From NCBI RefSeq assembly GCF_000213575.1, contig NZ_GL892008.1, positions 5,584 through 69,583 on the forward strand: a DNA stretch of 64,000 nt, given 5' to 3'. Shown one piece after another: positions 14,945-24,082 of this stretch; within the stretch, counting starts at the first letter, position 1, and each line of letters starts with the position of its first letter. This DNA is from Dysgonomonas mossii DSM 22836 (lineage in GTDB: Bacteria > Bacteroidota > Bacteroidia > Bacteroidales > Dysgonomonadaceae). The notes beneath the pieces are model-generated. The model saw nothing but the letters and a program-made list of their open reading frames with translations, searched no databases and was not told the origin of the DNA. A program made the position numbers and the translations under genes.

Positions 14945-17005
14945 CTACTCGGTCATACGCTTGATTATGCTATAAGCCTCTATCACACCAAGCTCTCCGG
15001 CTTTGCGCATATCGTCCAAAGCACGGTCTTTGTCCTTGATCTGGAAGCGTGCCAACCCACGATTATAGTATGCTTCGGCAAACTGAGGGTCGCGCCTGAT
15101 GGCCTCGTTATAGTCTAAGATGGCCGCACGGAAATCATTTTGCTTGTAGCGTATTTCCGCTCTATTGTAGTAAGCATATACAAACTCAGGGTTAAGCTCT
15201 ATAACCTTGCTGTAGTTCTTCACAATGAGGTCGTACTCCATCTTTCCCGGATCGAGCATCGATGCTCCTGCCCCTGTCAAGGCTGCGTCTTTCTTGGCAT
15301 TGGCTCCTGTAAGAGAAGAAAGTGCATCGGGCTGTTCCGATTTCTTATCATATTCCGGAACGTTCTCTTTCAGCTCCAACTGCTTGGTATATACCACCGC
15401 CAAGTCGAAATAAGCCAACGTAAATCGAGGATCGAGAGCAATCGCCTTATTGAAATTTTCGATAGAGTTGCCAAAATCTTGAACCAGCATGTAATCTAAT
15501 GCACGAGCATAGTATAACTCTGCATTTGCAGGGCTTTCCTCTATGCTTTTCGACAGTTCGTTTATCGACCAGAAGTGATCCGCTATCTGAGGCTCATTCA
15601 GTGCGGCCTCGCTATTGGTTATCCTCAATTTTTTAGGCAATGTAGACTTGCGGTTAAGACCGTCTACCAACTGGCTATAATATACAAAACGTCTGATGTC
15701 GTTTGGTTTTTCGTAATAAGTAATCACAAAACGAGGTTCCAGCTCAAGGCGCACTTGCTTATTCTGGATACGTCCACGAGAGTTACTTTCGTACTTGCTC
15801 TTTTCTTCGTCTTTCTTATCGGCAACAACAAGCAAGTTAAATTTATCGATATCCTTATCGGATGTTTCCCTTGTCTTAGCCTCCTCTTCGGTAATGCCTT
15901 TGGCTGCCATTTCTTTATTCTTTCGTGCCTCTTCGTTTCGGGCATAATTGAAGTCACGTTCCGCACCCTTCAGGTCGTTTTGCCTGCGTTTGATTTCGCC
16001 CCTGCTATAAAATCCGTGATAAAACTCGGGATACTGGGCAAGCACCACATTGAGGTCAGCAATCGCTCCATTGTAGTCGCCGATGTTACTCTTTATCAGA
16101 GACCTGTTGAAGTAAGCAATATAGTTGTTAGGCTCAAACTTGAGTACTACGTCGAAATCGGCAATGGCACGGTTGTCGTCACCCACCTGTGCACGTAGCA
16201 AGCCTCGGTTGAAGCGAGCAATTATATTGTTTGCATCAAGCTCTATAACCTTGTCGTAGTCGGCCATAGCGCCACGAAGGTCGTTTTTGGAATAACGAAT
16301 AAGCCCCCGGTTGATATAGTTGCCCGATTGGAGAGGTTCTATCTTTATGGCTTCGTCTAAGTCGGCTAAAGCCTTATCATAGTCTTTCTTGTAATAATGG
16401 AGCAATCCACGCATAGAGTACGACTGAGCCATATACTTATCCTGCTTGATGGCTTCATTGTAGTTTTCGAATGCCTGAATAGTATCTCCTTTTTCCTGAT
16501 ACATGGCTCCACGTGTCAGATAGCCCTGAGTATATGTGGGGTATATGCGAAGCAGTTCGTTCAGATATTTCTCGGCTTGGTCATAATCTTTCTTCTGAAT
16601 GTTGACAATACCCATATTTACGAGCGTAAACTTATCGTTCGGATAGTTATCCAAAGACACTTTATAATCTTCCAGTGCCCCATCGTAATTATTCTGATTT
16701 TGGCGGGCATCGGCTCTCAACTGATATGCCTTCGATATAAAGGGATTTCGCTCCAATGCCAACGTACAATCGTCTTCCGTTCCTTTAAAGTCGTCGAGGT
16801 AATACTTTGCGATTGCCCTGTAAAAATAAGGCTCGGCAAGATACGGCTTTGCTTTTATCACCTGATTGAAATACTGAATAGCCAGTACGTAATCTTCATA
16901 ATAAAGCGAATTTCGGCCGATGAGGATTACTCTATCCGTATTTATTTGGGCAAAACTAGACAGACTGCTAAATAACAGGAATATTGAGAATAGATACTTT
17001 TTCAC
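14945..17005 (-). CDS. Secreted/periplasmic TPR protein
   Basis: 686 residues with a signal peptide (MKKYLFSIFLLFSSLSSFAQ). Residues about 25-370 carry roughly ten consecutive tetratricopeptide repeats (AEPYFYRAIAKYYLDDFKGT, ALADLDEAIKIEPLQSGNYI, AIADFDVVLKFEPNNYIAYF). A charged linker follows, and more repeats lie at about 490-680. TPR arrays act as protein-binding scaffolds. It is the last gene of the minus-strand run after the export kinase, separated from it by a terminator-like hairpin, so it may have its own promoter. Partner unknown; a role in polysaccharide or envelope assembly would fit the context. Confidence 0.85.
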   Translation of the reverse strand: MKKYLFSIFLLFSSLSSFAQINTDRVILIGRNSLYYEDYVLAIQYFNQVIKAKPYLAEPYFYRAIAKYYLDDFKGTEDDCTLALERNPFISKAYQLRADARQNQNNYDGALEDYKVSLDNYPNDKFTLVNMGIVNIQKKDYDQAEKYLNELLRIYPTYTQGYLTRGAMYQEKGDTIQAFENYNEAIKQDKYMAQSYSMRGLLHYYKKDYDKALADLDEAIKIEPLQSGNYINRGLIRYSKNDLRGAMADYDKVIELDANNIIARFNRGLLRAQVGDDNRAIADFDVVLKFEPNNYIAYFNRSLIKSNIGDYNGAIADLNVVLAQYPEFYHGFYSRGEIKRRQNDLKGAERDFNYARNEEARKNKEMAAKGITEEEAKTRETSDKDIDKFNLLVVADKKDEEKSKYESNSRGRIQNKQVRLELEPRFVITYYEKPNDIRRFVYYSQLVDGLNRKSTLPKKLRITNSEAALNEPQIADHFWSINELSKSIEESPANAELYYARALDYMLVQDFGNSIENFNKAIALDPRFTLAYFDLAVVYTKQLELKENVPEYDKKSEQPDALSSLTGANAKKDAALTGAGASMLDPGKMEYDLIVKNYSKVIELNPEFVYAYYNRAEIRYKQNDFRAAILDYNEAIRRDPQFAEAYYNRGLARFQIKDKDRALDDMRKAGELGVIEAYSIIKRMTE

Positions 17006-17057
17006 GATTATAGTGTATTAATCAACGATTGGCAAATATATGAATAATACATTAACA

Positions 17058-17092
17058 AAAAAGAAGAGAGACCGTTGGAGCCTCTCTTTTTT
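17058..17092 (-). terminator. Terminator between kinase and TPR genes
   Basis: Minus strand AAGAGAGGC facing GGTCTCTCTT around TCCAAC, then a run of T. Lies 23 bp after the kinase stop. Confidence 0.75.
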
Positions 17093-17114
17093 ATATTTTT
17101 TAGTTTTTCGAAAT

Positions 17115-19511
17115 TTAACTTTCAAAATAGTCGTCGTGATAATACGAATTCTTCTTCAAGTAGTATGTCTTGTCACCATAGTAACGTGATGTTCCGTAAT
17201 AACCTTCCCTACCCTTCACATCGTTGAACACCAAGGCTATATTTTCTACACCATCGAACCCAAGTTGTGTAATCACGCTCTTGAAGAACGCCTTGTTGGT
17301 CTTGGCTCGGCGCACCACAAAGAGCGTTGTATCGGCCATAGATGAAAGGATGTAGGCATCGGAAACAAGACCTACCGGACTACAGTCTACGATCACATAG
17401 TCGTACTCTTCTTTCAGATGTTCCAACAGCTGCTTTGTTTTGGCAGTCTTGATCAGCTCACTCGGGTTAGGAGGCAACGTTCCGGCAGGGATAATATCGA
17501 ATCCGTAGTCGGGATGCGAAATAATGATCTCTTCCAGAGTAACCTGTCCTATCAGATAGTTGGATATTCCCTTTTGTGCGTCGACCTGTAGCGTTTTCCC
17601 TACCGAAGGTCGTCTGAGGTCGAGGTCGACAATAATTACCTTCTTACCCATCAACTGGTACACAGAAGCCACATTGGTAGCGATAAACGTTTTACCATCG
17701 GCAGGCTCGGTAGAGGTAACCAATATGGTGATTTTATTTTCACGCTGAGCCATGTATTCTATGCGTACACGCATATTACGGAACGACTCTGCAAAGCTCG
17801 ACTTGGGGAAATTCTTCACCAGCACAACACCGCCGGCGAGCTTTTTCGAGATATTTTCGATAGTCCCGATAACAGGCAATCCCGATATTTTTTCACATTC
17901 CTCTTTAGACGTAATCGCAAAGTTGAGTACCTCTTCTTTGACTACAACAAAGATCAACGGAATAACCAAGGCAATCATCAAGAAGTACATATAATTTTTG
18001 CTCTTCTCGCCCGTATTCATCGCTCCGCCAACCATACGTGGATATTCCCATATAAAGTTGTCGGGTGTATTGGATGCTCTTTGTATCTTGGCTTCGTACT
18101 GCCTTTGGGTAAGAAACTGGTGATACATCTCGTTCACGTTATATTCTCGCTGATATTTTATCAGATCTCGTTCCTGCGGAGGCAGGTTGTCGAGCTTGAG
18201 ATCGAGGTTCTGATATTTCTTCACCAAGAGGTCTTTCTGATCCTGAAGCTTCACCTGAATAAGTTGCAGCTCCCTCAATATCTGCACACGGCTCTCGTTC
18301 AGCTTGTTGATAGCCGTCATATAAATGGGGCTCTTAGGTCCTAAGTTCTTCGATTTCCTAAGCTCCTGATTATATTCCTCAACGTATCTCGACAATTTTA
18401 TTTCGTCTGTCAGTCCTATGCTTACAGGGTCTATCAGTTCCGAACTACCCATAATGCCTTCTTTGATCTTCTGTGTAGTAAACAGCACTGTTTTTTCACG
18501 CATCGCCACCTGATCTCTATCCACATCGGCAACATCGAGCTCCCGCCTCACGGTAGCCGAAGACACCTCATATACTCCCGTCTCTTTCTGAAATTGTTCG
18601 AGCTTGAGGCGTGATATATTCAGCGAGTCGTTGATAACGGTTATCTGAGCATCGAGGAACTTGATCGTGAGATCGGCCTGTTGATTTTTCAAAGCCAGAT
18701 TATAATCCTGAAACTCATCCAAAAGAGCTTTCAGATAATCCATATCCTTAGCCGGATCTGTTCCGTACATACTGACGGTAAGAGCGGTAGAGTTTTCGGT
18801 TTTGAGGGCAGTAGACACTCGTCCGCTAAACATCCCTGTGAGTTGGCTGTTGGTAAAGAAGCGGAAGCTAAAGGGCAGAAAGTCACGCTTGAAATTCTTC
18901 GTTTTGCGAATCGTCCCTTTAAAGAATTTATTCTCTACAGGACTATCAAACACAACATTGAAGGCTTCTTCGGGTTCTCCGTCCAAACCATCCTTATAGC
19001 TCACACGTATCTGGCTATCGCTAACGTATGACACATCAAACACTTTGCTGTACGCCTCGGGCGTAATATCTGTTTCGAGGCTGTCGATAGCAATCTCGAT
19101 GGGCGAATCGGTGTAAAGGCTGATATATTTAAACCTTGTTTGGATAAAGTAGTCGATATGCATCTTCTTCGGCAGGTTCTTCACCGTTCTTTCGGTAAGC
19201 CCGTACGATTCCAATACAATCTGCTGATTTTCGGTATTACGCAAGATACTTCCCAGCGGCACTGCTCCCGAAATCATACTCGACCCCCGGTCTTCGAGTA
19301 TTATCATAGCCTGAATTCCGTATAAAGGCACCCACGATTTATTTTTGATAAATGCGTATGCCATAAACAACACGACCGAAATAACAAAAAGATACCAGTA
19401 TTTCAATATGCGGTAAAACCAAAGTACGAAGTCGAAAGACAAAGTCGTCTTGCTCTTTATCTCTTCAAAATACGGATCCGTATCAGCTCCAGGTTTATTA
19501 TTTATGTCCAT
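17115..19511 (-). CDS. Polysaccharide biosynthesis tyrosine autokinase (Wzc/Ptk type)
   Basis: 798 residues. N-terminal Wzz-like chain-length domain with spans at about 37-54 and near 510-530, separated by a periplasmic coiled-coil part (SLNISRLKLEQFQKETGVYE). The cytosolic BY-kinase domain has Walker A TEPADGKT, Walker A' VIIVDLDLRRP and Walker B YVIVDCSPVG. The C-terminus is a tyrosine cluster (GYYGTSRYYGDKTYYLKK then NSYYHDDYF), the autophosphorylated tail. It works with outer-membrane export lipoproteins to polymerise and export capsule or exopolysaccharide. It directly follows two such lipoprotein genes. No phosphatase gene is seen nearby. Confidence 0.95.
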   Translation of the reverse strand: MDINNKPGADTDPYFEEIKSKTTLSFDFVLWFYRILKYWYLFVISVVLFMAYAFIKNKSWVPLYGIQAMIILEDRGSSMISGAVPLGSILRNTENQQIVLESYGLTERTVKNLPKKMHIDYFIQTRFKYISLYTDSPIEIAIDSLETDITPEAYSKVFDVSYVSDSQIRVSYKDGLDGEPEEAFNVVFDSPVENKFFKGTIRKTKNFKRDFLPFSFRFFTNSQLTGMFSGRVSTALKTENSTALTVSMYGTDPAKDMDYLKALLDEFQDYNLALKNQQADLTIKFLDAQITVINDSLNISRLKLEQFQKETGVYEVSSATVRRELDVADVDRDQVAMREKTVLFTTQKIKEGIMGSSELIDPVSIGLTDEIKLSRYVEEYNQELRKSKNLGPKSPIYMTAINKLNESRVQILRELQLIQVKLQDQKDLLVKKYQNLDLKLDNLPPQERDLIKYQREYNVNEMYHQFLTQRQYEAKIQRASNTPDNFIWEYPRMVGGAMNTGEKSKNYMYFLMIALVIPLIFVVVKEEVLNFAITSKEECEKISGLPVIGTIENISKKLAGGVVLVKNFPKSSFAESFRNMRVRIEYMAQRENKITILVTSTEPADGKTFIATNVASVYQLMGKKVIIVDLDLRRPSVGKTLQVDAQKGISNYLIGQVTLEEIIISHPDYGFDIIPAGTLPPNPSELIKTAKTKQLLEHLKEEYDYVIVDCSPVGLVSDAYILSSMADTTLFVVRRAKTNKAFFKSVITQLGFDGVENIALVFNDVKGREGYYGTSRYYGDKTYYLKKNSYYHDDYFES

Positions 19512-19560
19512 CGTAACAAAGTATTTGTGCTAGAAAGGGTTGCTTTTGTATTTATATCGA

Positions 19561-20304
19561 TCACCAGCGATACATCACCGTATACACGAGGAATGTAAGA
19601 GGGATCATCATCGTTGCCGCAAACGAGCCTAACGATTCTATATTAAAGAACGAATTCTTGTTTGTAGGAAAATATATCAGGTCGTTGGGGCGTATATAGT
19701 AAAACTCCGACTGAATCACATCCTGGGTTCTGAGGTCGAAAGTTTTTACTACCGAATTCCCCAAAGCGTCTCTACGGATGATACTTACCTTCGACAAATC
19801 CATTGTGCCCGTAGTCTGCTGCGATATGGCCAATGCCTGATAAATAGTCATATTATCTTTATAAACAGAATAGAAGCCCTGTTTGTTAGACGCAAGTATA
19901 TAAAAATAGTTGCTTGACAATGTCACTTTTACCTGTGCATCGAGGATAGACTCCTGTATAAGCTTTTGGATAACGTCTTCTGCCTCCTGAACCGTACGGC
20001 CTGCCACCTTGACTTTGCCGAAGAAAGGGAGAATGACTGTACTGTCGCTGTATATGGTATATGCTTTCAGGGCATTCTGATTGGGACCCACCACCGAGTT
20101 GAAAGCACGGAATACTTCTTCGTCGCTGGTAGAGATAGAGCATGATATTTTATCATCCACAGCCAGCCTGTATTCGGTATAGGGCTGTAGAGGATATTGC
20201 AAGTTGATATTTTGCAAATAATTTATTTCTTCGCTCGAGATGCAGGAAGAGAATATACCAACCATCATCAAACCGGATAACATGTAATATATTATAGCCT
20301 TCAT
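19561..20304 (-). CDS. Polysaccharide export lipoprotein (Wza/OPX family), second copy
   Basis: 247 residues from the ATG at 20304, 1 bp after the preceding gene; an earlier in-frame ATG at 20331 would overlap that gene. Signal peptide with lipobox GIFSSC. The Poly_export domain (YRLAVDDKISCSISTSDEEV, SDSTVILPFFGKVKVAGRTV) is followed by an SLBB-like part (MTIYQALAISQQTTG, SKVSIIRRDALGNSVVKTFD) and a C-terminal hydrophobic segment. It would form the outer-membrane or periplasmic channel with the Wzc-type kinase. A paralogue sits just upstream; the two share the YYIRPNDLIYFP/YYIQPNDVLYIP segment. Confidence 0.93.
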   Translation of the reverse strand: MKAIIYYMLSGLMMVGIFSSCISSEEINYLQNINLQYPLQPYTEYRLAVDDKISCSISTSDEEVFRAFNSVVGPNQNALKAYTIYSDSTVILPFFGKVKVAGRTVQEAEDVIQKLIQESILDAQVKVTLSSNYFYILASNKQGFYSVYKDNMTIYQALAISQQTTGTMDLSKVSIIRRDALGNSVVKTFDLRTQDVIQSEFYYIRPNDLIYFPTNKNSFFNIESLGSFAATMMIPLTFLVYTVMYRW

Positions 20305-20305
20305 A

Positions 20306-21118
20306 TCAAAATACTCTAAGTGTAAATACAATAACCCCGGCCACTGATGTCAGCAGACCGAACAAACCGGCAAAAGAAGTGGTTGTACCAAGAAACTTAC
20401 GTTTCATCTGAGGGATATACAACACGTCGTTGGGCTGTATATAGTAATATTCCGAATCTATGATATCCTTGCTTCGGAGGTCGAATGTTTTTACGGTAGA
20501 CCCTGTTTCCGTCTGGCGGATAATGCTCACTTTCGATCTGTCGGCGTATGCTCCTATCGTGCTGGCGATAGAGAGAGCCTGATAGATAGTCATCGTTGTA
20601 CTGGGCATGTGTATGCGATTTGCCCCCGCTTCGCCAAGTATGCTGAAGTATCTGTTATAGAGAGACACTTCGGCAGTAGTTCCGTCGGCATAGGCATTCA
20701 GCTTGTTGGATATAACATTCCTTATCTCGAGCATCGTTTGCCCTTGCACATACACCTTACCGATGTAGGGAAATGTTATCGTTCCATCGGCATATACGGT
20801 TACAGGAGGTACTCCGGCAGCATCGTCGAGACCTCTTGTCTGCGAGTAAGCGTCTACACCTGTACGCTCGCTAATACCTTGCCCCGAAAAACGAGGGGTA
20901 TAGGCCGAAAACATGGCTTTGGTTTGTTCATCCCACGCATATACAACAATACTGAGTTGGTCGCCCGGTATCACACGATATTGATCGGGCTTGACTGACG
21001 TTTCGGGATATTTAAGTTTTATGTCTTGTAAAAAGTCTGTGTCCTTGTTTGTTACACAAGAGCTAAGACTGTAAAAAATAGAAACAAGTATTAAAAATAC
21101 CTTGATCACACTTTTCAT
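20306..21118 (-). CDS. Polysaccharide export lipoprotein (Wza/OPX family), first copy
   Basis: 270 residues. Signal peptide and lipobox MKSVIKVFLILVSIFYSLSS-C. Poly_export domain begins QYRVIPGDQLSIVVYAWDEQ and includes VYADGTITFPYIGKVYVQGQ; the SLBB part carries TMTIYQALSIASTIGAYADR. A C-terminal membrane-spanning segment ends VAGVIVFTLRVF. It differs from its neighbour by an insert of about 30 residues (TPRFSGQGISERTGVDAYSQ region). Two tandem OPX proteins may form one mixed pore or serve different steps. Lies 12 bp after def. Confidence 0.94.
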   Translation of the reverse strand: MKSVIKVFLILVSIFYSLSSCVTNKDTDFLQDIKLKYPETSVKPDQYRVIPGDQLSIVVYAWDEQTKAMFSAYTPRFSGQGISERTGVDAYSQTRGLDDAAGVPPVTVYADGTITFPYIGKVYVQGQTMLEIRNVISNKLNAYADGTTAEVSLYNRYFSILGEAGANRIHMPSTTMTIYQALSIASTIGAYADRSKVSIIRQTETGSTVKTFDLRSKDIIDSEYYYIQPNDVLYIPQMKRKFLGTTTSFAGLFGLLTSVAGVIVFTLRVF

Positions 21119-21129
21119 AACAACAGGTC

Positions 21130-21693
21130 TTAGTTTTTTGATTGCACCGGTTTTACTCTATATCGGCAATTTGTCCTCCCCTTTAGTAGGTTATTTAATT
21201 TAGATTTTATCAATTGTTTTCTGATTCCCGAGATAAGGTCTACAAACAGCACGCCTTCTATATGGTCGTATTCGTGCTGAATGCAACGTGCGAAGAAATC
21301 TTCATACACCTCGTCGTGAGCCACAAAATTTTCGTCGAGATACTGAATGCGGATTCTCTCTTTACGCTCCACCATTTCGTTGATTCCCGGTATGCTGAGG
21401 CATCCTTCTTCCAACTTCACGGGTTCGCCCGACTCTTCTACTATCCGAGGATTGATAAACACTTTCTTAAATCCTGCGTATTTGGGTTCATCTTCGGCCA
21501 GCGGCTCGAGGTCTATCACAAAAAGGCGAATAGCCAACCCTATCTGAGGTGCTGCCAGTCCGATGCCATCGGCATTGTACATGGTTTCGAACATATTGTC
21601 GATAAGCGTTCCCAGATTTGGGTAATCTTTTGTAATATCTTCTCCAACTTTCCTAAGCACCGGATGTCCGTATAAGTATATTGGTAATATCAT
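21130..21693 (-). CDS. def: Peptide deformylase
   Basis: 187 residues. All three active-site motifs are present: [19 protein letters not shown] (metal-binding Cys) and QHEYDHIEG (two metal-binding His and the catalytic Glu). The enzyme removes the formyl group from nascent proteins. It follows ruvX by 7 bp and precedes the export lipoprotein genes by 11 bp on the same strand, so one transcript is likely. The C-terminus is slightly extended and basic ([20 protein letters not shown]). Confidence 0.97.
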   Translation of the reverse strand: MILPIYLYGHPVLRKVGEDITKDYPNLGTLIDNMFETMYNADGIGLAAPQIGLAIRLFVIDLEPLAEDEPKYAGFKKVFINPRIVEESGEPVKLEEGCLSIPGINEMVERKERIRIQYLDENFVAHDEVYEDFFARCIQHEYDHIEGVLFVDLISGIRKQLIKSKLNNLLKGRTNCRYRVKPVQSKN

Positions 21694-21700
21694 TGTTTAT

Positions 21701-22126
21701 TTATTTGCTTTGTAATCGTAAACTTTCCATGTATCCTTGCAGTATAATAGTTGCACTGATCTCGTCTACAAGGCTTTTGTTCTGTCTGTCTGTTTTCTTT
21801 AATCCTGCGTCCAGCATTGTTTTGTGTGCCAAGGCAGAAGTGAACCGCTCATCATAATATTCTATCTGCATATCGGGATAGAGAGATTGCAACTTCTTAA
21901 CAAATGGACGGATGTGCTTCATGTTTTCCGAATATTCGTTATTCATCTGTTTTGGCAAACCCACGATGATGCGCTCTACATCTTCTTTCTGCAAATATGT
22001 TTTCAGATAATCCAAAAGAGTATGGGTGGGCACAGTAGTCAGTCCGTTAGCTATTATCTTAAGTGTATCCGATACTGCGATACCTGTCCGCTTTGTTCCA
22101 TAATCCAGAGCTAAATATCTTCCCAT
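21701..22126 (-). CDS. ruvX: Holliday-junction-resolvase-like protein YqgF/RuvX
   Basis: 141 residues, normal length. RNase H-fold motifs: MGRYLALDYGTKRTGIAVSD at the start, VERIIVGLPKQMN in the middle, YYDERFTSALAHKTM and the final DEISATIILQGYM. The acidic residues D8, E97-type (DERF) and the last D form the metal site. The family is linked to rRNA maturation and to DNA repair. First gene of a minus-strand run ruvX-def-OPX. A TACCTTTG promoter box lies only 11 bp upstream of the ATG, predicting a transcript with almost no leader. Confidence 0.95.
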   Translation of the reverse strand: MGRYLALDYGTKRTGIAVSDTLKIIANGLTTVPTHTLLDYLKTYLQKEDVERIIVGLPKQMNNEYSENMKHIRPFVKKLQSLYPDMQIEYYDERFTSALAHKTMLDAGLKKTDRQNKSLVDEISATIILQGYMESLRLQSK

Positions 22127-22136
22127 ATTATTTCGG

Positions 22137-22144
22137 CAAAGGTA
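22137..22144 (-). promoter_or_regulatory. ruvX promoter -7 element
   Basis: Minus-strand TACCTTTG followed by GCCG. A start point 6-7 nt downstream would lie about 4 nt before the ruvX ATG. Confidence 0.5.
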
Positions 22145-22456
22145 GAAAAAATATTTATTTCCCTCTAATATAAAGAAGTAAATATAATAAGCGTGTCATT
22201 TCTTTTGATTGCTTCATCTTTCTCGGAGCATAATTTTGATACCTACTCATCAATCATCTCTACATTTGTAACATCACGAAGCAACAATTGTTTTCGGTCG
22301 GCATGCAAATCGTAACAATACAGGTCTATTATAAAATATATACAGGTAGCAAGAACGAGTCTTACTACCTGTACTTATCCGAAATCCAATATTAAATCTA
22401 TCAGATGCCGAAACGGGCATTTACATATAAAAGGGCAATCATCTTTCTTTCACCTT
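22145..22456 (-). terminator. Intergenic region with SusD-gene terminator candidates
   Basis: About 310 bp without a gene between ruvX and the SusD-like gene. TACAGGTAG (22341-22349) faces CTACCTGTA (22365-22373), a perfect 9-bp stem. ATGCC faces GGCAT around 22400-22420. Both are about 40-110 bp after the SusD stop and may end the SusCD transcript. The remainder shows nothing clear. Confidence 0.55.
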
Positions 22457-24034
22457 TTACCATCCTTTGTTCGGGTTCTTATCCCACCATAGTTTTGTAC
22501 TATAGTTATCTTGTCCGCCTAGCAGTTTCACAGCCTCGTTGTAGTTCTGTGTATTATTGTTCTGCTCATCAGGCGGGAACGGAATACGAGAAGCCAATCT
22601 TGTTTTCAGATTTGCATCGGTATTCGAATTTACCAATACAGGGAAGAAACGTGGATATCCGGTACGGCGTTGTTCGCTCCATGCTTCTTGTCCCAGCGGA
22701 TACATTGCAATCCACTTCTGAGTGATAACTCTCTCCAATTTGGTTTCGAACGGATCTGCATCATTCCATTTTATTGTAATCGTGCTTATGGCTTTTGCTG
22801 CCAACGCAGGATCAGGATCGTTGTAGTCGCCCGGTTTGCTTACTGCATCTTGCAGGTAGGCATCGGCTCCGCTTGCCAACCACTGAGAGAACGACAGCTT
22901 AACGCCTTCTTCATAAAGCTCTTTGGCTGTACCACCCATATCCCAGCCTCTTAGTGCTCCTTCGGCTCTTAGGAATGCTACTTCCGAAGCAGGAAGCCAC
23001 AATGTTGGTGCTGTTTGGGTATAAGTAGCAGACGAATATTTATCGGCCCAGTCTTTTCCCGGAACAGCAATACCTGTTCTCAACCCAAGATATTCAGGAC
23101 CATTTGCCACCTGACTTTTTGTAAAATATCTGGACAAACGGGGATCGCTATAGCCCGACAGATAGGCGATAATATCGGCACAAGCTCGCGAGTCGCCCCA
23201 TGATGTCGTTACTGTCCAGATTGGATTTTGAGGGAAAGCATTCTGTGCAATATCATTATTGCTTACGATTACTCCCAACGTATGTTTTACGGCTTCTTCT
23301 GCCTTTTGTTTAGCAAGTTCGGGATTTGCATATACGATACGCATAGCCATACGAAGCTTGAGCGAGTTGGCATATTTTATCCATTTGGTAAAATCTCCGC
23401 TATATACTTTGTCAAATTTAGCCATCGCCGTATAGTTGGGGTTGGCAGCAACAAATGTTGTAAGCTCGGCAATAGCAGCATCCAAATCGGCAAGCATATT
23501 TTTGTATACATCTTCCTGACTGTCGTAAGCCGAACCAAGGCTTCCTCCACCTACTTTGGAGTAAGGGATAGGTCCGTACAGGTCTGTGATACGTTGCATA
23601 GACGTAACACGCAATATCTGAGCCCATGCAAAAAGAGGTCCTTCGCCTTTGGTTTGCTCCTTCACCTGTGTCCATCCACCATATACTTTTTCGAAAGCAT
23701 CCTTAAACGGAGAGTTGATCCATCCGGCAGGCGCATTGAAGGTAGAGAAGTTTGAAGACCATGTATTTGCAATAGACAGATAGCGTCCGTATGGGTCACC
23801 GATAAGGTTTTCGCCCATCTGGTAAGCATTTTCCTGTGCAGGGTACGCATAATTCAGCATCTGAGGGAAAAATGCACCCAGCTTATAATAACCTTCAAGA
23901 ATTTCCTTGTCGGTAGGTTGAGCAGGATTTCTGTTCATGTCTTCGAAATTGTCGGTACATGATACCAAAACAAGTGAGCACAACAGTGCTGAAGCAAGTC
24001 CTGTTTTTATCTTTTGAAATATATTGTTATTCAT
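22457..24034 (-). CDS. SusD/RagB-like outer-membrane lipoprotein
   Basis: 525 residues. Signal peptide with lipobox LVSC, followed at once by TDNFEDMNRNPAQPTDKEIL, the usual N-terminus of SusD-like_2 proteins. TPR-like helical core with FAWAQILRVTSMQRITDLYG and PIPYSKVGGGS, and the C-terminal QEAWSEQRRTGYPRFFPV, where this family contacts its SusC partner. It caps the SusC transporter and captures the nutrient (glycan, peptide or other) at the cell surface. Lies 48 bp after the SusC gene. The substrate cannot be predicted, as no hydrolase is encoded nearby. Confidence 0.95.
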   Translation of the reverse strand: MNNNIFQKIKTGLASALLCSLVLVSCTDNFEDMNRNPAQPTDKEILEGYYKLGAFFPQMLNYAYPAQENAYQMGENLIGDPYGRYLSIANTWSSNFSTFNAPAGWINSPFKDAFEKVYGGWTQVKEQTKGEGPLFAWAQILRVTSMQRITDLYGPIPYSKVGGGSLGSAYDSQEDVYKNMLADLDAAIAELTTFVAANPNYTAMAKFDKVYSGDFTKWIKYANSLKLRMAMRIVYANPELAKQKAEEAVKHTLGVIVSNNDIAQNAFPQNPIWTVTTSWGDSRACADIIAYLSGYSDPRLSRYFTKSQVANGPEYLGLRTGIAVPGKDWADKYSSATYTQTAPTLWLPASEVAFLRAEGALRGWDMGGTAKELYEEGVKLSFSQWLASGADAYLQDAVSKPGDYNDPDPALAAKAISTITIKWNDADPFETKLERVITQKWIAMYPLGQEAWSEQRRTGYPRFFPVLVNSNTDANLKTRLASRIPFPPDEQNNNTQNYNEAVKLLGGQDNYSTKLWWDKNPNKGW

Positions 24035-24082
24035 AATTTTAACTTTTAATATTGTATGAACAATAATCGTAATGAATTAATA

